Source: Acidimicrobiales bacterium
GTDB taxonomy: Bacteria > Actinomycetota > Acidimicrobiia > Acidimicrobiales > VFJN01
Direction: 5' to 3'
Length of the DNA stretch: 49,294 nucleotides
NCBI GenBank assembly: GCA_030681555.1
Contig: JAUXRW010000139.1
Coordinates: forward strand, 1-49,294
This document shows, piece by piece, positions 37,021 to 49,294 of the stretch (the stretch's first letter is position 1; every line of letters begins with the position of its first letter). The position numbers and the translations under genes were made by a program. The notes beneath the pieces were generated by a model. The model made no database searches. It saw only the letters and a list, made by a program, of their open reading frames with translations, and had not been told where the DNA came from.

Positions 37021-38433
37021 ATGGCCAAGCCTCCGATCCTCACCCCCCAGGCCGAGGACTTCCCCCGCTGGTACCAGGACGTCGTGGCCAAGGCCGAGCT
37101 GGCCGACAACGGCCCCGCGCGCGGCACCATGATCATCCGGCCCTACGGGTACTCCCTGTGGGAGCGGATGCAGGCCGAGGTCGACGCCCGCATCAAGCTG
37201 GCCGGCGCCGAGAACGCCTACTTCCCCCTGTTCATCCCGCAGAGCTACCTGGCCCGCGAGGCCGACCACGTCGAGGGCTTCAGTCCCGAGCTGGCCGTCG
37301 TCACGCACGCCGGCGGCAAGGAGCTGGAGGAGCCCCTGGTCGTGCGGCCGACCAGCGAGACCGTGATCGGCGAGTACATGGGCAAGTGGGTCCAGAGCTA
37401 CCGCGATCTGCCGCTGCTCCTCAACCAATGGGCCAACGTCGTCAGGTGGGAGCTCCGTCCCCGCCTCTTCCTGCGCACTACCGAGTTCCTCTGGCAGGAG
37501 GGCCACACCGCGCACGCCACCGCGGAGGAAGGCGCGGCCTACACCGAGCGCATCCTGCGCGACGTCTACACGGACTTCATGGTCGAGGTGCTGGCCATCC
37601 CCGTGCTCGGGGGCCGCAAGACGGCGGCGGAGCGCTTCCCCGGTGCGCGCAACACACTCACGGTCGAGGCGATGACCGGTGATGGCAAGGCGTTGCAGAT
37701 GGGGACGAGCCACGACCTCGGCCAGAACTTCGCCACGGCCTTCGACATCACGTACCTCGACGACCAGGGCGCCAGCCAGCTGTGCTGGACCACGTCATGG
37801 GGTGTCACCACACGCATGGTCGGCGGGCTGGTGATGGTGCACGGCGACGACGCTGGGCTCGTGGTCCCGCCGCGGCTCGCCTCGATCCAGGTGGTGGTGC
37901 TGGTGGTGCGCGACGAAGGGGGCGCCGGGGACGCCGCCGACCACCTCGTCGCCGAGCTGCAGGGCGCCGGCGTCCGCGTGCGCCTCGACGGGGCGGTCGC
38001 CACGAGCTTCGGGCGCCGGGCCACCGACTGGGAGCTGAAGGGCGTCCCCGTTCGGGTCGAGGTGGGGCCGCGCGACCTGGCGGAGGGCAACGTCACGCTG
38101 GTCCGGCGCGACACCGGCGAGAAGGTCCAGGCGACGGTGGGCGAGGTGGCGGCCCGGATCCCGGTCCTGCTGGAGGAGGTGCAGGCGTCGATGCTCGCGG
38201 CCGCTACGGCCAGCCGGGACGCGCGGACGGCGCAGGTGACCTCCATCGAGGACGCTGTCGAGGCCGCCCGCACGGGGTTCGCCAAGGTGCCGTGGGAGGT
38301 CGTGAAGGGCGACGGCGAGCAGCGGTTGGCCCAGGAGTCGGTCACGGTGCGGTGCCTGCAACGGCCCGACGGCTCGCTCCCCCACAGCGAGGACGAGCCG
38401 GACCTGGTCGCCTACGTGGCCCGGAGCTACTGA
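37021..38433 (+). CDS. proS: Prolyl-tRNA synthetase, short archaeal/eukaryotic-like form
   Basis: FPRWYQDVVAKAELADNGPARGTMIIRPYGYSLWERMQAEVDARIKLAGAENAYFPLFIPQSYL; VVRPTSETVIGEYM; LRTTEFLWQEGHTAHA. Confidence 0.95.
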   Translation: MAKPPILTPQAEDFPRWYQDVVAKAELADNGPARGTMIIRPYGYSLWERMQAEVDARIKLAGAENAYFPLFIPQSYLAREADHVEGFSPELAVVTHAGGKELEEPLVVRPTSETVIGEYMGKWVQSYRDLPLLLNQWANVVRWELRPRLFLRTTEFLWQEGHTAHATAEEGAAYTERILRDVYTDFMVEVLAIPVLGGRKTAAERFPGARNTLTVEAMTGDGKALQMGTSHDLGQNFATAFDITYLDDQGASQLCWTTSWGVTTRMVGGLVMVHGDDAGLVVPPRLASIQVVVLVVRDEGGAGDAADHLVAELQGAGVRVRLDGAVATSFGRRATDWELKGVPVRVEVGPRDLAEGNVTLVRRDTGEKVQATVGEVAARIPVLLEEVQASMLAAATASRDARTAQVTSIEDAVEAARTGFAKVPWEVVKGDGEQRLAQESVTVRCLQRPDGSLPHSEDEPDLVAYVARSY

Positions 38434-38504
38434 GGCGCTGGATCGGCGTTTTCCCAGGTCGACTGGTATGCTTCCGACCCTGTTCGATCGTTTCGCGGTA
38501 CTGG

Positions 38505-38532
38505 AACGGCGTGGGCCTCGGCCCACGCCGTT
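38505..38532 (+). promoter_or_regulatory. rimP-leader hairpin
   Basis: AACGGCGTGGGC-ctcg-GCCCACGCCGTT, perfect 12-bp stem, 4-nt loop, 42 nt before rimP start; no following T-run. Confidence 0.75.
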
Positions 38533-38574
38533 GCTCTGTCAGACCAAAGCCCCAGCGCAGAGGAGGTGTCGTCG

Positions 38575-39054
38575 ATGGCCACTGCCGACCGTGTGCAGAT
38601 CCTCGTCGAGCCGATCCTGGAGGCCGAGGGCCTCGAGCTGTACGACCTCGAGCTCGACGGTGGGGTTCTGCGGGTGCTGGTCGACCGCGAAGGTGGTGCC
38701 GACATCGGCTCCATCTCGAAGGTCGCCCGGGCCCTGTCTCGGGCTCTCGACGAGCACGACCCGATCGACGGCCGGTACACGCTCGAGGTGAGCACGCCGG
38801 GGCTCGAGCGGCCCCTGCGCACCCCGGGCCACTTCGCGCAGGCCATCGGTACCGCCGTGAAGGTGAAGACCAAGCCCGGCGTCGAGGGTGACCGACGGTC
38901 CGAGGGCACCATCGCGGCTGCCGACGCCGATGGCGTGACGGTGCGGGATGACGCCGGCGTGGCGCGCACCTTCCGCTACGAGGACATCGAGCGGGCCCGG
39001 ACGGTGTTCGTCTGGGGTCCCGCCAACGACGAGAGGAAGGCGAAGGTCCGATGA
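38575..39054 (+). CDS. rimP: Ribosome maturation factor RimP
   Basis: VEPILEAEGLELYDLELDGGVLRVLVDREGG...YTLEVSTPGLERPLRTPGHF; SD aggagg 8 nt before ATG. Confidence 0.95.
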   Translation: MATADRVQILVEPILEAEGLELYDLELDGGVLRVLVDREGGADIGSISKVARALSRALDEHDPIDGRYTLEVSTPGLERPLRTPGHFAQAIGTAVKVKTKPGVEGDRRSEGTIAAADADGVTVRDDAGVARTFRYEDIERARTVFVWGPANDERKAKVR

Positions 39055-40346
39055 CGAACCTCGACATGGGCGAGGCCCTCGCGGCGCTCGCGCAGGACAA
39101 GGGGATCTCGGTCGACACGCTGCTCGGCGCACTGGCCGACGCCCTCGAGTCCGCCTACAAGCGCATGCCGGGTGCGCACGAGTACGCCTGGGTCACCATC
39201 GACCCCGACAGCTTCGACATCCGCGTGTTCGCACAGGAGATCGACGAGGACGGCGAGCCGTACGGCCCCGAGATCGACGCCACACCCGACGACTTCGGCC
39301 GCATCGCGGCCATGACGGCCCGCCAGGTGATGACCCAGCGGATCCGTGAGGCCGAGCGCGAGCTGAAGTACGAGGAGTACGCCGGCCGCGAGGGCGACAT
39401 CGTCACGGGCATCATCCAGCAGACCGACAGCCGCTACACGCTGCTCGACCTCGGTCGGGTGGAGGCACTCCTGCCCCAGGCCGAGCAGGTGCCCTACGAG
39501 CGCCCATCGCCCAACACGCGCCTCAAGGCGTACATCGTCGAGGTACGGCGCACGTCGAAGGGCCCGCAGATCGTCGTCTCCCGCACGCACCCGGGCCTCA
39601 TCCTCGAGCTCTTCAAGCTCGAGGTGCCCGAGATAGCGGACGGCGTCGTCGAGCTGAGAGCCTGCGCCCGCGAGCCCGGCCACCGCACGAAGATCGCCGT
39701 GTGGTCGAACGACTCCAACGTCGACCCGGTCGGCGCCTGCGTCGGCGCTCGTGGTGCGCGCGTGCGGCAGGTCGTCAACGAGCTCAACGGCGAGAAGATC
39801 GACATCGTCCCGTTCTCCGAGGATCCCTACGATTTCGTGATGAAGGCCCTCTCGCCCGCCCGGGTGAAGGAGGTGCGCATCGACGTCGAGACCGGTACGG
39901 CCACCGTCATCGTCCCCGATTTCCAGCTGTCTCTGGCCATCGGCAAGGAGGGGCAGAACGCCCGCCTCGCCGCGCGCCTCACCGGCTGGCGCGTCGATAT
40001 CAAGAGCGAGACGCAACTGGCCGACGAGGAGGCGTACCAGGGCGAGGAGTGGGCCCAGGGCGAGTGGGTGATCGACCCCGAGAGCGGCGAGCAGGTGTGG
40101 GTGCCCGCCGAGGGTGGCCCGGCCTTATCGGCCGAGCAGTGGGCCACCGTGGGTGGCCCGGACTCGGACGCCGACGCCGAACGCGGTGAGGGCGATGCTG
40201 CGCCCGCGGCCACGGAGCTGTCCCACGACGCGCCTGAGGACGCGCCTGAGGACGCGCCTGAGGACGCGCCTGAGGACGCGCCTGAGGACGCGCCTGAGGA
40301 CGCGCCTGAGGACGCGCCTGAGACAGCGCAGCCGGCAGGGGAGTAG
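39051..40346 (+). CDS. nusA: Transcription termination/antitermination protein NusA
   Basis: S1 domain, KH domains DPVGACVGARGARVRQVVNELNGEKIDIV, LAIGKEGQNARLAARLTGWRVDIKSE; (DAPE)8 tail. Confidence 0.98.
   Translation: MTNLDMGEALAALAQDKGISVDTLLGALADALESAYKRMPGAHEYAWVTIDPDSFDIRVFAQEIDEDGEPYGPEIDATPDDFGRIAAMTARQVMTQRIREAERELKYEEYAGREGDIVTGIIQQTDSRYTLLDLGRVEALLPQAEQVPYERPSPNTRLKAYIVEVRRTSKGPQIVVSRTHPGLILELFKLEVPEIADGVVELRACAREPGHRTKIAVWSNDSNVDPVGACVGARGARVRQVVNELNGEKIDIVPFSEDPYDFVMKALSPARVKEVRIDVETGTATVIVPDFQLSLAIGKEGQNARLAARLTGWRVDIKSETQLADEEAYQGEEWAQGEWVIDPESGEQVWVPAEGGPALSAEQWATVGGPDSDADAERGEGDAAPAATELSHDAPEDAPEDAPEDAPEDAPEDAPEDAPEDAPETAQPAGE
40227..40322 (+). repeat. Perfect tandem repeat, 8 x 12 bp (GACGCGCCTGAG) encoding (DAPE)8 at NusA C-terminus
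   Basis: Eight identical 12-bp units counted directly. Confidence 0.97.
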
Positions 40347-40350
40347 CCCC

Positions 40351-40596
40351 CTGCCCGTCCGCACGTGCGTCGGGTGCCGGACGCCGGCCCCCGCCCCGGA
40401 GCTCGTCCGGGTGGTGCGCCGGCCCGACGGATCGCTGCAGGTCGGGCGTACACTGCCCGGGCGGGGGGCGTGGCTGCACGCCGAGTCCCCTCAGTGCCTC
40501 CACGACGCAGCCCGTCGCAACGCCTTCACCCGGGCGCTGCGGGCGCCGGTGCCGCCTGACGCGGTGCGCGCGCTCGAGTCGCAGCTCGGTGGCTGA
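40351..40596 (+). CDS. YlxR family RNA-binding protein (apparent CTG start)
   Basis: PVRTCVGCRTPAPAPELVRVVRRPDGSLQVGRTLPGRGAWLH; between nusA and infB; no ATG/GTG/TTG near the conserved start. Confidence 0.85.
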   Translation: MPVRTCVGCRTPAPAPELVRVVRRPDGSLQVGRTLPGRGAWLHAESPQCLHDAARRNAFTRALRAPVPPDAVRALESQLGG

Positions 40597-40711
40597 GCGC
40601 CGGACCGCGCCACACCGTTCGAATCGTGCGATCCCCCGGGTTCGTGCGAGGATGGACGGCCCCGATCAACCCCCCTGATAGACGACCAACGCAAAGGCTG
40701 GACCAGGACAC

Positions 40712-43552
<2,841 letters not shown>

Positions 43553-43578
43553 AGGCTCGATCGTCCGATCGGAGCAAC

Positions 43579-43968
43579 ATGACGAAGCGCGCTCGCAAGC
43601 AGAGCACCGGCCGAGGCACCGCCCGGGACTATCCGCGCACGGCCCGGCTCAACCGGCTCTTCCAGGAGATCCTCGCCGAGGAGCTGGAGAGGGTCGACGA
43701 CGAGCGCCTGGAGCTCGTGACCGTGATGGCGGTCGACTGCGAGCCCGACCTCGGTCGGGCGACCGTCTACTACGAGAGCCTCGGCGGGGCGGACGACGAC
43801 GAGGACGTGCTGGCTGCGCTCGGTGACCTGCGCCATCGGTTGCAGTCGGCGATCGCGCGCCAGGCGCGCGTCAAGCGCACCCCGGAGCTGGTGTTCCGGC
43901 CGGACGACGTCGTGCGCGGCGCGGCCCGGCTCGAAGAGGTCCTGCGCGACATCCACGACGCCGACTGA
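43579..43968 (+). CDS. rbfA: Ribosome-binding factor A
   Basis: RTARLNRLFQEILAEELERVDDERLELVTVMAVDCEPDLGRATVYY; infB-rbfA-truB order. Confidence 0.93.
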   Translation: MTKRARKQSTGRGTARDYPRTARLNRLFQEILAEELERVDDERLELVTVMAVDCEPDLGRATVYYESLGGADDDEDVLAALGDLRHRLQSAIARQARVKRTPELVFRPDDVVRGAARLEEVLRDIHDAD

Positions 43969-44873
43969 TGGGTCGCCGCGGCAGCGGTGCGGGCGGCCCG
44001 GACGGGCTGGCCATCGTCGACAAGGAGCCGGGCTGGACCAGCCACGACGTGGTCGCGAAGGCCCGCGGTCTGCTCGGCACGCGCAAGGTCGGGCACTCCG
44101 GCACCCTCGACCCCGACGCGACGGGCGTGCTCCTCCTCGGGGTGGGAAAGGTGACGCGGCTGCTCCGCTACCTCAGCCTGCCGCCGAAGACCTACGAGGG
44201 CGTCGTCGTGCTCGGGACGGCCACGTCCACGCTCGATGCCTCCGGGGACGTGACGGGCACGTGGGACATGACGGGGATCGGGCGCGCAGAAGTGCAGGCG
44301 GAGGCCGATCGGCTCACGGGAGACATCCTGCAGGTACCACCCATGGTGTCGGCGGTGCAGATCGGCGGGCGCCGGCTGCACGAGCTGGCGCGCGAGGGGA
44401 TCGAGGTCGAGCGGGTCCCCCGCCCGGTCACGGTGCACACGTTCGCGGTCGGCGAGGAGCTGGCCCCGGGGGAGCTCCGCGTCGAGGTGACGTGCTCGTC
44501 GGGCACGTACGTGCGCTCGCTGGCTGCCGACCTCGGCACCGCGCTCGGGGGCGGCGCCCACCTGCGCGACCTCCGCCGAACGGCGATCGGCCCGTTCCAC
44601 GTGCGCGACGCCGTGCCAGTCGAGGCGCTCACCCCGGAGCACCTCCTCGCCCCCGTGGAGGCGCTGCGCGATCTCGCGGCCGTCACCGCCACCGACACCG
44701 TGGCGACCGCCGTGGGGCACGGCAAGGTGCTCAACCTCGAGGAGCTGGGCGCGTCGGGCCCCGGTCCGTGGCGGGTCGTCGGTCAGGACGGTGCGCTCCT
44801 CGCCGTGTACGAGGTCCACCGCGGCGACACGGCCAAGCCATCGGTTGTGCTCGCTCCGTCCGGGCCTGCGTAG
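43968..44873 (+). CDS. truB: tRNA pseudouridine(55) synthase
   Basis: GLAIVDKEPGWTSHDVVAKARGLLGTRKVGHSGTLDPDATGVLLLGVGKVTRL. Confidence 0.97.
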   Translation: MGRRGSGAGGPDGLAIVDKEPGWTSHDVVAKARGLLGTRKVGHSGTLDPDATGVLLLGVGKVTRLLRYLSLPPKTYEGVVVLGTATSTLDASGDVTGTWDMTGIGRAEVQAEADRLTGDILQVPPMVSAVQIGGRRLHELAREGIEVERVPRPVTVHTFAVGEELAPGELRVEVTCSSGTYVRSLAADLGTALGGGAHLRDLRRTAIGPFHVRDAVPVEALTPEHLLAPVEALRDLAAVTATDTVATAVGHGKVLNLEELGASGPGPWRVVGQDGALLAVYEVHRGDTAKPSVVLAPSGPA

Positions 44874-44883
44874 CCTCGCCGCC

Positions 44884-45840
44884 ATGCAGGTGGTGCGCGA
44901 CGTCGACCCCGGGCCGCGCCCCTCCGAGGGCAGCGTCGTCACGATCGGGGCCTATGACGGGGTGCACCTGGGCCACCGCACGGTGATCGCTGCGGTGCGG
45001 AAGCGGGCCGAGGCCGAGCGGCTGCGCTCAGCCGTGGTGACGTTCGACCGGCACCCTGCCGCCGTCGTCCGGCCGGCCACCGCCCCCCGGCTGCTGACCG
45101 ACCTGCACCAGAAGCTCGAGCTCCTCGACGCCACCGGCATCGACCTCTGCCTCCTGATCGCCTTCGACGAGATCCGGTCGGTGGAGCCCCCCGAGTCGTT
45201 CGTGCAGCGCGTGCTGCTCGACCGGCTCGCCGCCAAGGTCGTCATCGTGGGGGAGGACTTCCACTTCGGGCACGAGCGCCGGGGCGACGTCGCCCTCCTC
45301 ACGACGATGGGCAAGGAGCTGGGCTTCGCAGTGGAGGGACTCGAGCTGGTCGACGCCTCGGGCGCGGTGGCGGCCGGCACCGGCGATCGCGCCTCCTCCA
45401 CGGCGATCCGCCACGCGCTGGTCGAGGGCGACCTCGAGCGGGCCTCCGGCATGCTGGGTCGCCCCTACGAGGTGCGCGGGGTCGTGGCCCACGGCGACGA
45501 GCGCGGCCGCGAGCTCGGGTTCCCCACCGCCAACGTCTCGGTGCCCGGCGAGGTGCTCCTGCCCGCCGACGGCATCTACGCCGGGTGGTTCGAGCGGGCC
45601 GACGGCACGGTCCTCCCGACGGCGATCTCGCTCGGTCGGCGCCCCACCTTCTACGTCGAAGCCAACGTGAGCCTGCTCGAGGCGCACCTACTCGACTTCG
45701 AGGGCGATCTCTACGAAGAGGCGGTGCGGGTTTGCTTCGTCGCCCGTCGGCGCGGCGAGGTGCGCTTCGACTCGGTGGAGGCGCTGGTCGACGAGATCGG
45801 CCGGGACGTGGCCTGGACGCGCGACGTCCTCGGCCTCTGA
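44884..45840 (+). CDS. ribF: Bifunctional riboflavin kinase/FAD synthetase
   Basis: VVTIGAYDGVHLGHRTVI; GRPYEVRGVVAHGDERGRELGFPTANVS. Confidence 0.96.
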   Translation: MQVVRDVDPGPRPSEGSVVTIGAYDGVHLGHRTVIAAVRKRAEAERLRSAVVTFDRHPAAVVRPATAPRLLTDLHQKLELLDATGIDLCLLIAFDEIRSVEPPESFVQRVLLDRLAAKVVIVGEDFHFGHERRGDVALLTTMGKELGFAVEGLELVDASGAVAAGTGDRASSTAIRHALVEGDLERASGMLGRPYEVRGVVAHGDERGRELGFPTANVSVPGEVLLPADGIYAGWFERADGTVLPTAISLGRRPTFYVEANVSLLEAHLLDFEGDLYEEAVRVCFVARRRGEVRFDSVEALVDEIGRDVAWTRDVLGL

Positions 45841-45888
45841 GCCGTCGGGTGGTGCGGGTGGGGCGACCCCATCGGCCAGACTGGTGAC

Positions 45889-47094
45889 GTGACGATCGAC
45901 GAAGGGTGGGAGCCCATCGAGGTTCGCCCCGCCCCCGGGTCCGACGAGGTCGACCCCGTCGCGGTCGACCACCCGGCGGGCCGCTCCACGGTGCGGCACC
46001 TGGCGATGGCCACCGACCCGATCATCGGCCCAGGGCCCGACCTCGACGACATGGTGGACGTCACCCTGCCGAGGCTCGCCCGCCACGAGATCCTCCTCGC
46101 CGACGGGCACCAGGTCGGCGTCGCCGTGTGCGGCCGCGGCGTGCCGCTCGTCGTCGTCCACGGGTTCTCCGCCGAGGGCATCCTGTACGCGCAGACGCTC
46201 TCCCGTCTCGTCGACCTCGGCTTCAAGGTCATCGCCATCGACACCGCCGGGCACGGCGGCACACTCGGCCTCCCCACCGGCGCGCAGAGCATGGCCAGCT
46301 ACGCGCAGCTGCTCGGGCGCGTGCTCGACCACCTGGGGGTGCGCGAGGCCGTCCTGGCGGGTCACTCGATGGGCGGCCGCCTGGTCACCGAGTTGGCCGC
46401 CAACGAGCCCGAGCGGGCCATCGCCGTGATCCTCCTCGACGCCATCGTGGGCGACACCTGGGACCGGCTGGTCAACGTGGCCCGAATGTTCCCGCCGCTG
46501 CTGTTCGGCATCGGGGTGAGCCTCGTCGTGGACACCGCGAGCACCGTCCCGTGGTTCCGCGACCCGCGCCAGGCGGCCAAGCTCGGGCGGCTCGTCGCCC
46601 CGACGATGGCCGCGCACCTTCGGCGTCCGTGGCGGCTCATGGGCCCCGCCGCCTCCATCCTGCGCAGCCCGGGCACCAAGTGGATGCTCGACAAGCTGGG
46701 GAAGGAGCGCATCCCCGTGTTCGCCGTGCACGGCGACCGCGACTTCGCCGTGCCGCTGGCCACCTCGAAGGCCGCCGCCCGCCGGGCCCGAGGGGACCTG
46801 GTCGTGGTGCGCAAGGCCAGCCACTCCTGGCTGCTCAAGGACCCCGAGACCCTTCCGGCGATCATGCACGCCCTCATGCGGGGGCGCCTCGGCACCGCCG
46901 TGCTCAAGGCCAAGCTCGATCGCGGCGTCGATCCCGCGGGGGCCACCGACGATGAGGTGGAGGCGGCGCTCTACGCCCCCGACGCCCTCGTGCTCGAGCT
47001 CACCCCACGCCAACGGGTGCACGACACCGAGGACCTGCACCGCCCGCCCCGGTACCGGTGGCAGTTGCTCCCGGCCCGCGACCCGCGAGACTGA
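45889..47094 (+). CDS. Alpha/beta hydrolase
   Basis: [43 protein letters not shown]. Confidence 0.9.
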   Translation: MTIDEGWEPIEVRPAPGSDEVDPVAVDHPAGRSTVRHLAMATDPIIGPGPDLDDMVDVTLPRLARHEILLADGHQVGVAVCGRGVPLVVVHGFSAEGILYAQTLSRLVDLGFKVIAIDTAGHGGTLGLPTGAQSMASYAQLLGRVLDHLGVREAVLAGHSMGGRLVTELAANEPERAIAVILLDAIVGDTWDRLVNVARMFPPLLFGIGVSLVVDTASTVPWFRDPRQAAKLGRLVAPTMAAHLRRPWRLMGPAASILRSPGTKWMLDKLGKERIPVFAVHGDRDFAVPLATSKAAARRARGDLVVVRKASHSWLLKDPETLPAIMHALMRGRLGTAVLKAKLDRGVDPAGATDDEVEAALYAPDALVLELTPRQRVHDTEDLHRPPRYRWQLLPARDPRD

Positions 47095-47276
47095 TCAGGC
47101 CGCTTCGAGGTTCGGCGGCCGCGGCTGGTACCCTTTCGGGGTCCTTGGCGGGCCCGTGCGCGCGCCGAGGTGTTCCGCTCCTCGACGCGCCAGCCGCTGT
47201 CGCCACCACGTGGCGTCTCGCAGCGCTCGACGGGCAGGGCCCCCGTCCCACCTCCCACAACGGAGCTCACCCACGC

Positions 47277-47549
47277 ATGTCAGAGCAGATCGACAAGGCC
47301 AAGCCGGGGATCATCGAGGAGCATCGCCTCCACGGCACCGACACCGGCTCCCCCGAGGTGCAGATCGCGATCCTCACCACGAGGATCAACCACCTCAACG
47401 ATCATCTCCAGAAGCACAAGAAGGACCACCACAGCCGGCGCGGCCTGCTGATGCTGGTGGGCCGGCGCCGGCGGCTCCTCGACTACGTCAAGAAGAACGA
47501 CGTCGAGCGCTACCGCACGATCATCGCCAAGATGGGTCTTCGCCGGTAG
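47277..47549 (+). CDS. rpsO: 30S ribosomal protein S15
   Basis: [58 protein letters not shown]. Confidence 0.98.
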   Translation: MSEQIDKAKPGIIEEHRLHGTDTGSPEVQIAILTTRINHLNDHLQKHKKDHHSRRGLLMLVGRRRRLLDYVKKNDVERYRTIIAKMGLRR

Positions 47550-47593
47550 GCAAGAGCACACACCACACACACTGGCGGTCGACGGGTCAGCTG

Positions 47594-47639
47594 CCAGTTG
47601 CCGATTTCCGGGGGTACACCTCCGGAGGTCGCCAACTGG
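47594..47639 (+). promoter_or_regulatory. Long hairpin in rpsO-pnp intergenic region (candidate RNase III / autoregulatory element)
   Basis: ccagttgccgatttccgggggtacacctccggaggtcgccaactgg folds end to end with one C-C mismatch and three G-U pairs. Confidence 0.75.
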
Positions 47640-47700
47640 GAACTGGCCTCGCCGCCCGATCCGGCGCCGGGACGATCCCGGGCCGGCTAAGGAGACAAAC

Positions 47701-49294
47701 ATGGCGGAAGCCATCATCGTGTCGGGGCCGATCTCCGGCACCGACAAGACCCTCTCGTTCGAGACGGGCAAGCTTGCGTTCCAGTCCCAGGGCGCTGTCG
47801 TCGCCAAGATCGCGGGCACCGAAGCCCTCGTGACGGCGAACTCCGCCAAGGGCATCCGCGAGGGCATCGACTTCTTCCCGCTCACGGTCGACGTCGAGGA
47901 GCGCATGTACGCCGCTGGCCGGATCCCGGGCAGCTTCTTCCGTCGGGAGGGCCGTCCCACCGACGCCGCCATCCTGGCGTGCCGCCTGATCGACCGTCCG
48001 CTGCGCCCGTCCTTCGCCGACGGCTTCCGCAACGAGACCCAGGTCGTCGTGACCGTCATGGGCTCTGACCGGGAGAACCCCTACGACGTCCTCGCCATCA
48101 ACGGCGCGTCGGCGGCGCTGTCGATCTCGGGCATCCCCTTCCAGGGCCCCATCGGCGCGGTGCGCATCGCCTACAGCCAGGACGGCACCTGGGTGCCGCA
48201 CCCCACGTTCGAAGAGATCGAGGGGAGCACCTTCGAGCTGATCGTCGCCGGCCGTGGCGTCGGCGATGACGTGGCCATCATGATGGTCGAGGCCGGCGGC
48301 ACCGAGGACGCGTGGGACCACTACGAGGCCGGCGCCCCGAAGGTGACCGAAGAGGTCATCGCCGACGGGCTGGAGACCTGCAAGACCTGGATCAAGGAGT
48401 CGATCGAGCTGCAGAAGCAGCTGGTCGCCCAGGTCGAGGCCACCCGCGGGATCACGCCCCTGTCCTTCAGCCCCGTCCTCGACTACCAGGACGACGTGAA
48501 GGCGAAGGTCGAGGCGGTCGTCGGTGACGCCCTCGGCGAGGCCGGCACCATCGCCGCCAAGGCCGAGCGCAACGCAGCGACGGACGCTGCGATCAGCACG
48601 GCCCTCGACCAACTCGGCGAGGAGTTCGCCGGCCGCGAGAAGGAGATCAAGGAGGCGGCCCGCAGCATCCAGAAGAGCCGCATCCGGGCCCGCACGGTCA
48701 ACGAGGGCATCCGCATCGACGGGCGCGGCCCGGCCGACCTGCGCACCGTGACCTCCGAGGTCGGCGCGCTCGCCTCGGCCCACGGCTCCGGCCTGTTCCA
48801 GCGGGGCGAGACGCAGGTCCTCAGCGTTCTCACCCTCGGCATGCCGAAGATGGACCAGCTGCTCGACAACCTCGGTGACAAGCCGCGCAAGCGCTACATG
48901 CACCACTACAACATGCCGCCCCACGCCAACGGCGAGACCGGCCGCGTGGGCAGCCCGAAGCGTCGCGAGATCGGCCATGGCCTCCTCGCCGAGCGGGCCC
49001 TCCTGCCGGTGGTCCCCTCGATCGAGGACTGGGCCTACACCCTCCGGGTGGTGTCGGAGGTGCTGAGCTCCAACGGCTCCACCTCCATGGGCTCCGTGTG
49101 CGGCTCCACCCTCGCCCTCATGGACGGCGGTGTGCCGATCAAGGCCCCCGTGGCCGGCATCGCCATGGGCCTCATCTACGACGGTGGCAAGTACACCACC
49201 CTCACCGACATCCTCGGCACCGAAGACGCCTTCGGCGACATGGACTTCAAGGTGGCCGGCACCCGCGACTTCGTCACCGCCCTGCAGCTCGACA
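47701..49294 (+). CDS. pnp: Polyribonucleotide nucleotidyltransferase, partial (runs off window end)
   Basis: [111 protein letters not shown]. Confidence 0.97.
   Translation, partial: MAEAIIVSGPISGTDKTLSFETGKLAFQSQGAVVAKIAGTEALVTANSAKGIREGIDFFPLTVDVEERMYAAGRIPGSFFRREGRPTDAAILACRLIDRPLRPSFADGFRNETQVVVTVMGSDRENPYDVLAINGASAALSISGIPFQGPIGAVRIAYSQDGTWVPHPTFEEIEGSTFELIVAGRGVGDDVAIMMVEAGGTEDAWDHYEAGAPKVTEEVIADGLETCKTWIKESIELQKQLVAQVEATRGITPLSFSPVLDYQDDVKAKVEAVVGDALGEAGTIAAKAERNAATDAAISTALDQLGEEFAGREKEIKEAARSIQKSRIRARTVNEGIRIDGRGPADLRTVTSEVGALASAHGSGLFQRGETQVLSVLTLGMPKMDQLLDNLGDKPRKRYMHHYNMPPHANGETGRVGSPKRREIGHGLLAERALLPVVPSIEDWAYTLRVVSEVLSSNGSTSMGSVCGSTLALMDGGVPIKAPVAGIAMGLIYDGGKYTTLTDILGTEDAFGDMDFKVAGTRDFVTALQLD

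Noticed and set aside
40227-40322. Regular 12-bp array as a possible CRISPR-like array
   Set aside because: No spacers; in-frame coding tandem repeat inside nusA
47095-47276. Possible S15-binding autoregulatory leader upstream of rpsO
   Set aside because: A ~140-nt leader after a TACCCT element is plausible, but I could not identify a convincing conserved structure by eye

Overview
GC-rich actinobacterial-type chromosomal fragment, possibly Acidimicrobiia (inferred from gene order and composition, not verified). It is almost entirely a compact housekeeping block on the + strand: WYL regulator(-)/PPOX - rsmD - coaD - coiled-coil protein - DUF177 - rpmF - plsX - acpP - rnc - mutM-like - smc - [lipoprotein(-)] - ftsY - BON protein - secreted protein - ffh - rpsP - KH protein - rimM - trmD - rplS - lepB - DUF2469 - yraN - comM - dprA - xerC/D - LytM/lipase fusion - rpsB - tsf - pyrH - frr - cdsA - dxr - rseP-like - ispG - [NrtABC-type ABC operon(-)] - proS - rimP - nusA - ylxR - infB - rbfA - truB - ribF - alpha/beta hydrolase - rpsO - pnp (partial). 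I see no tRNA, rRNA, CRISPR, transposon or prophage. The most interesting signals are: a Fpg/MutM homologue whose catalytic Pro is Ala; a degenerate LytM domain fused to a PGAP1-like lipase; GlnR-box-like sites upstream of an inserted nitrate-type ABC operon; a 22-bp-scale hairpin between rpsO and pnp; a palindromic operator shared by two divergent, apparently leaderless promoters; a recurrent TANNNT-N6-8-start leaderless promoter pattern; an un-annotated 36-aa membrane micro-ORF antisense to yraN; apparent non-canonical starts of rnc (ACG) and ylxR (CTG); and a dispersed intergenic repeat. No clearly new multi-gene system is evident.
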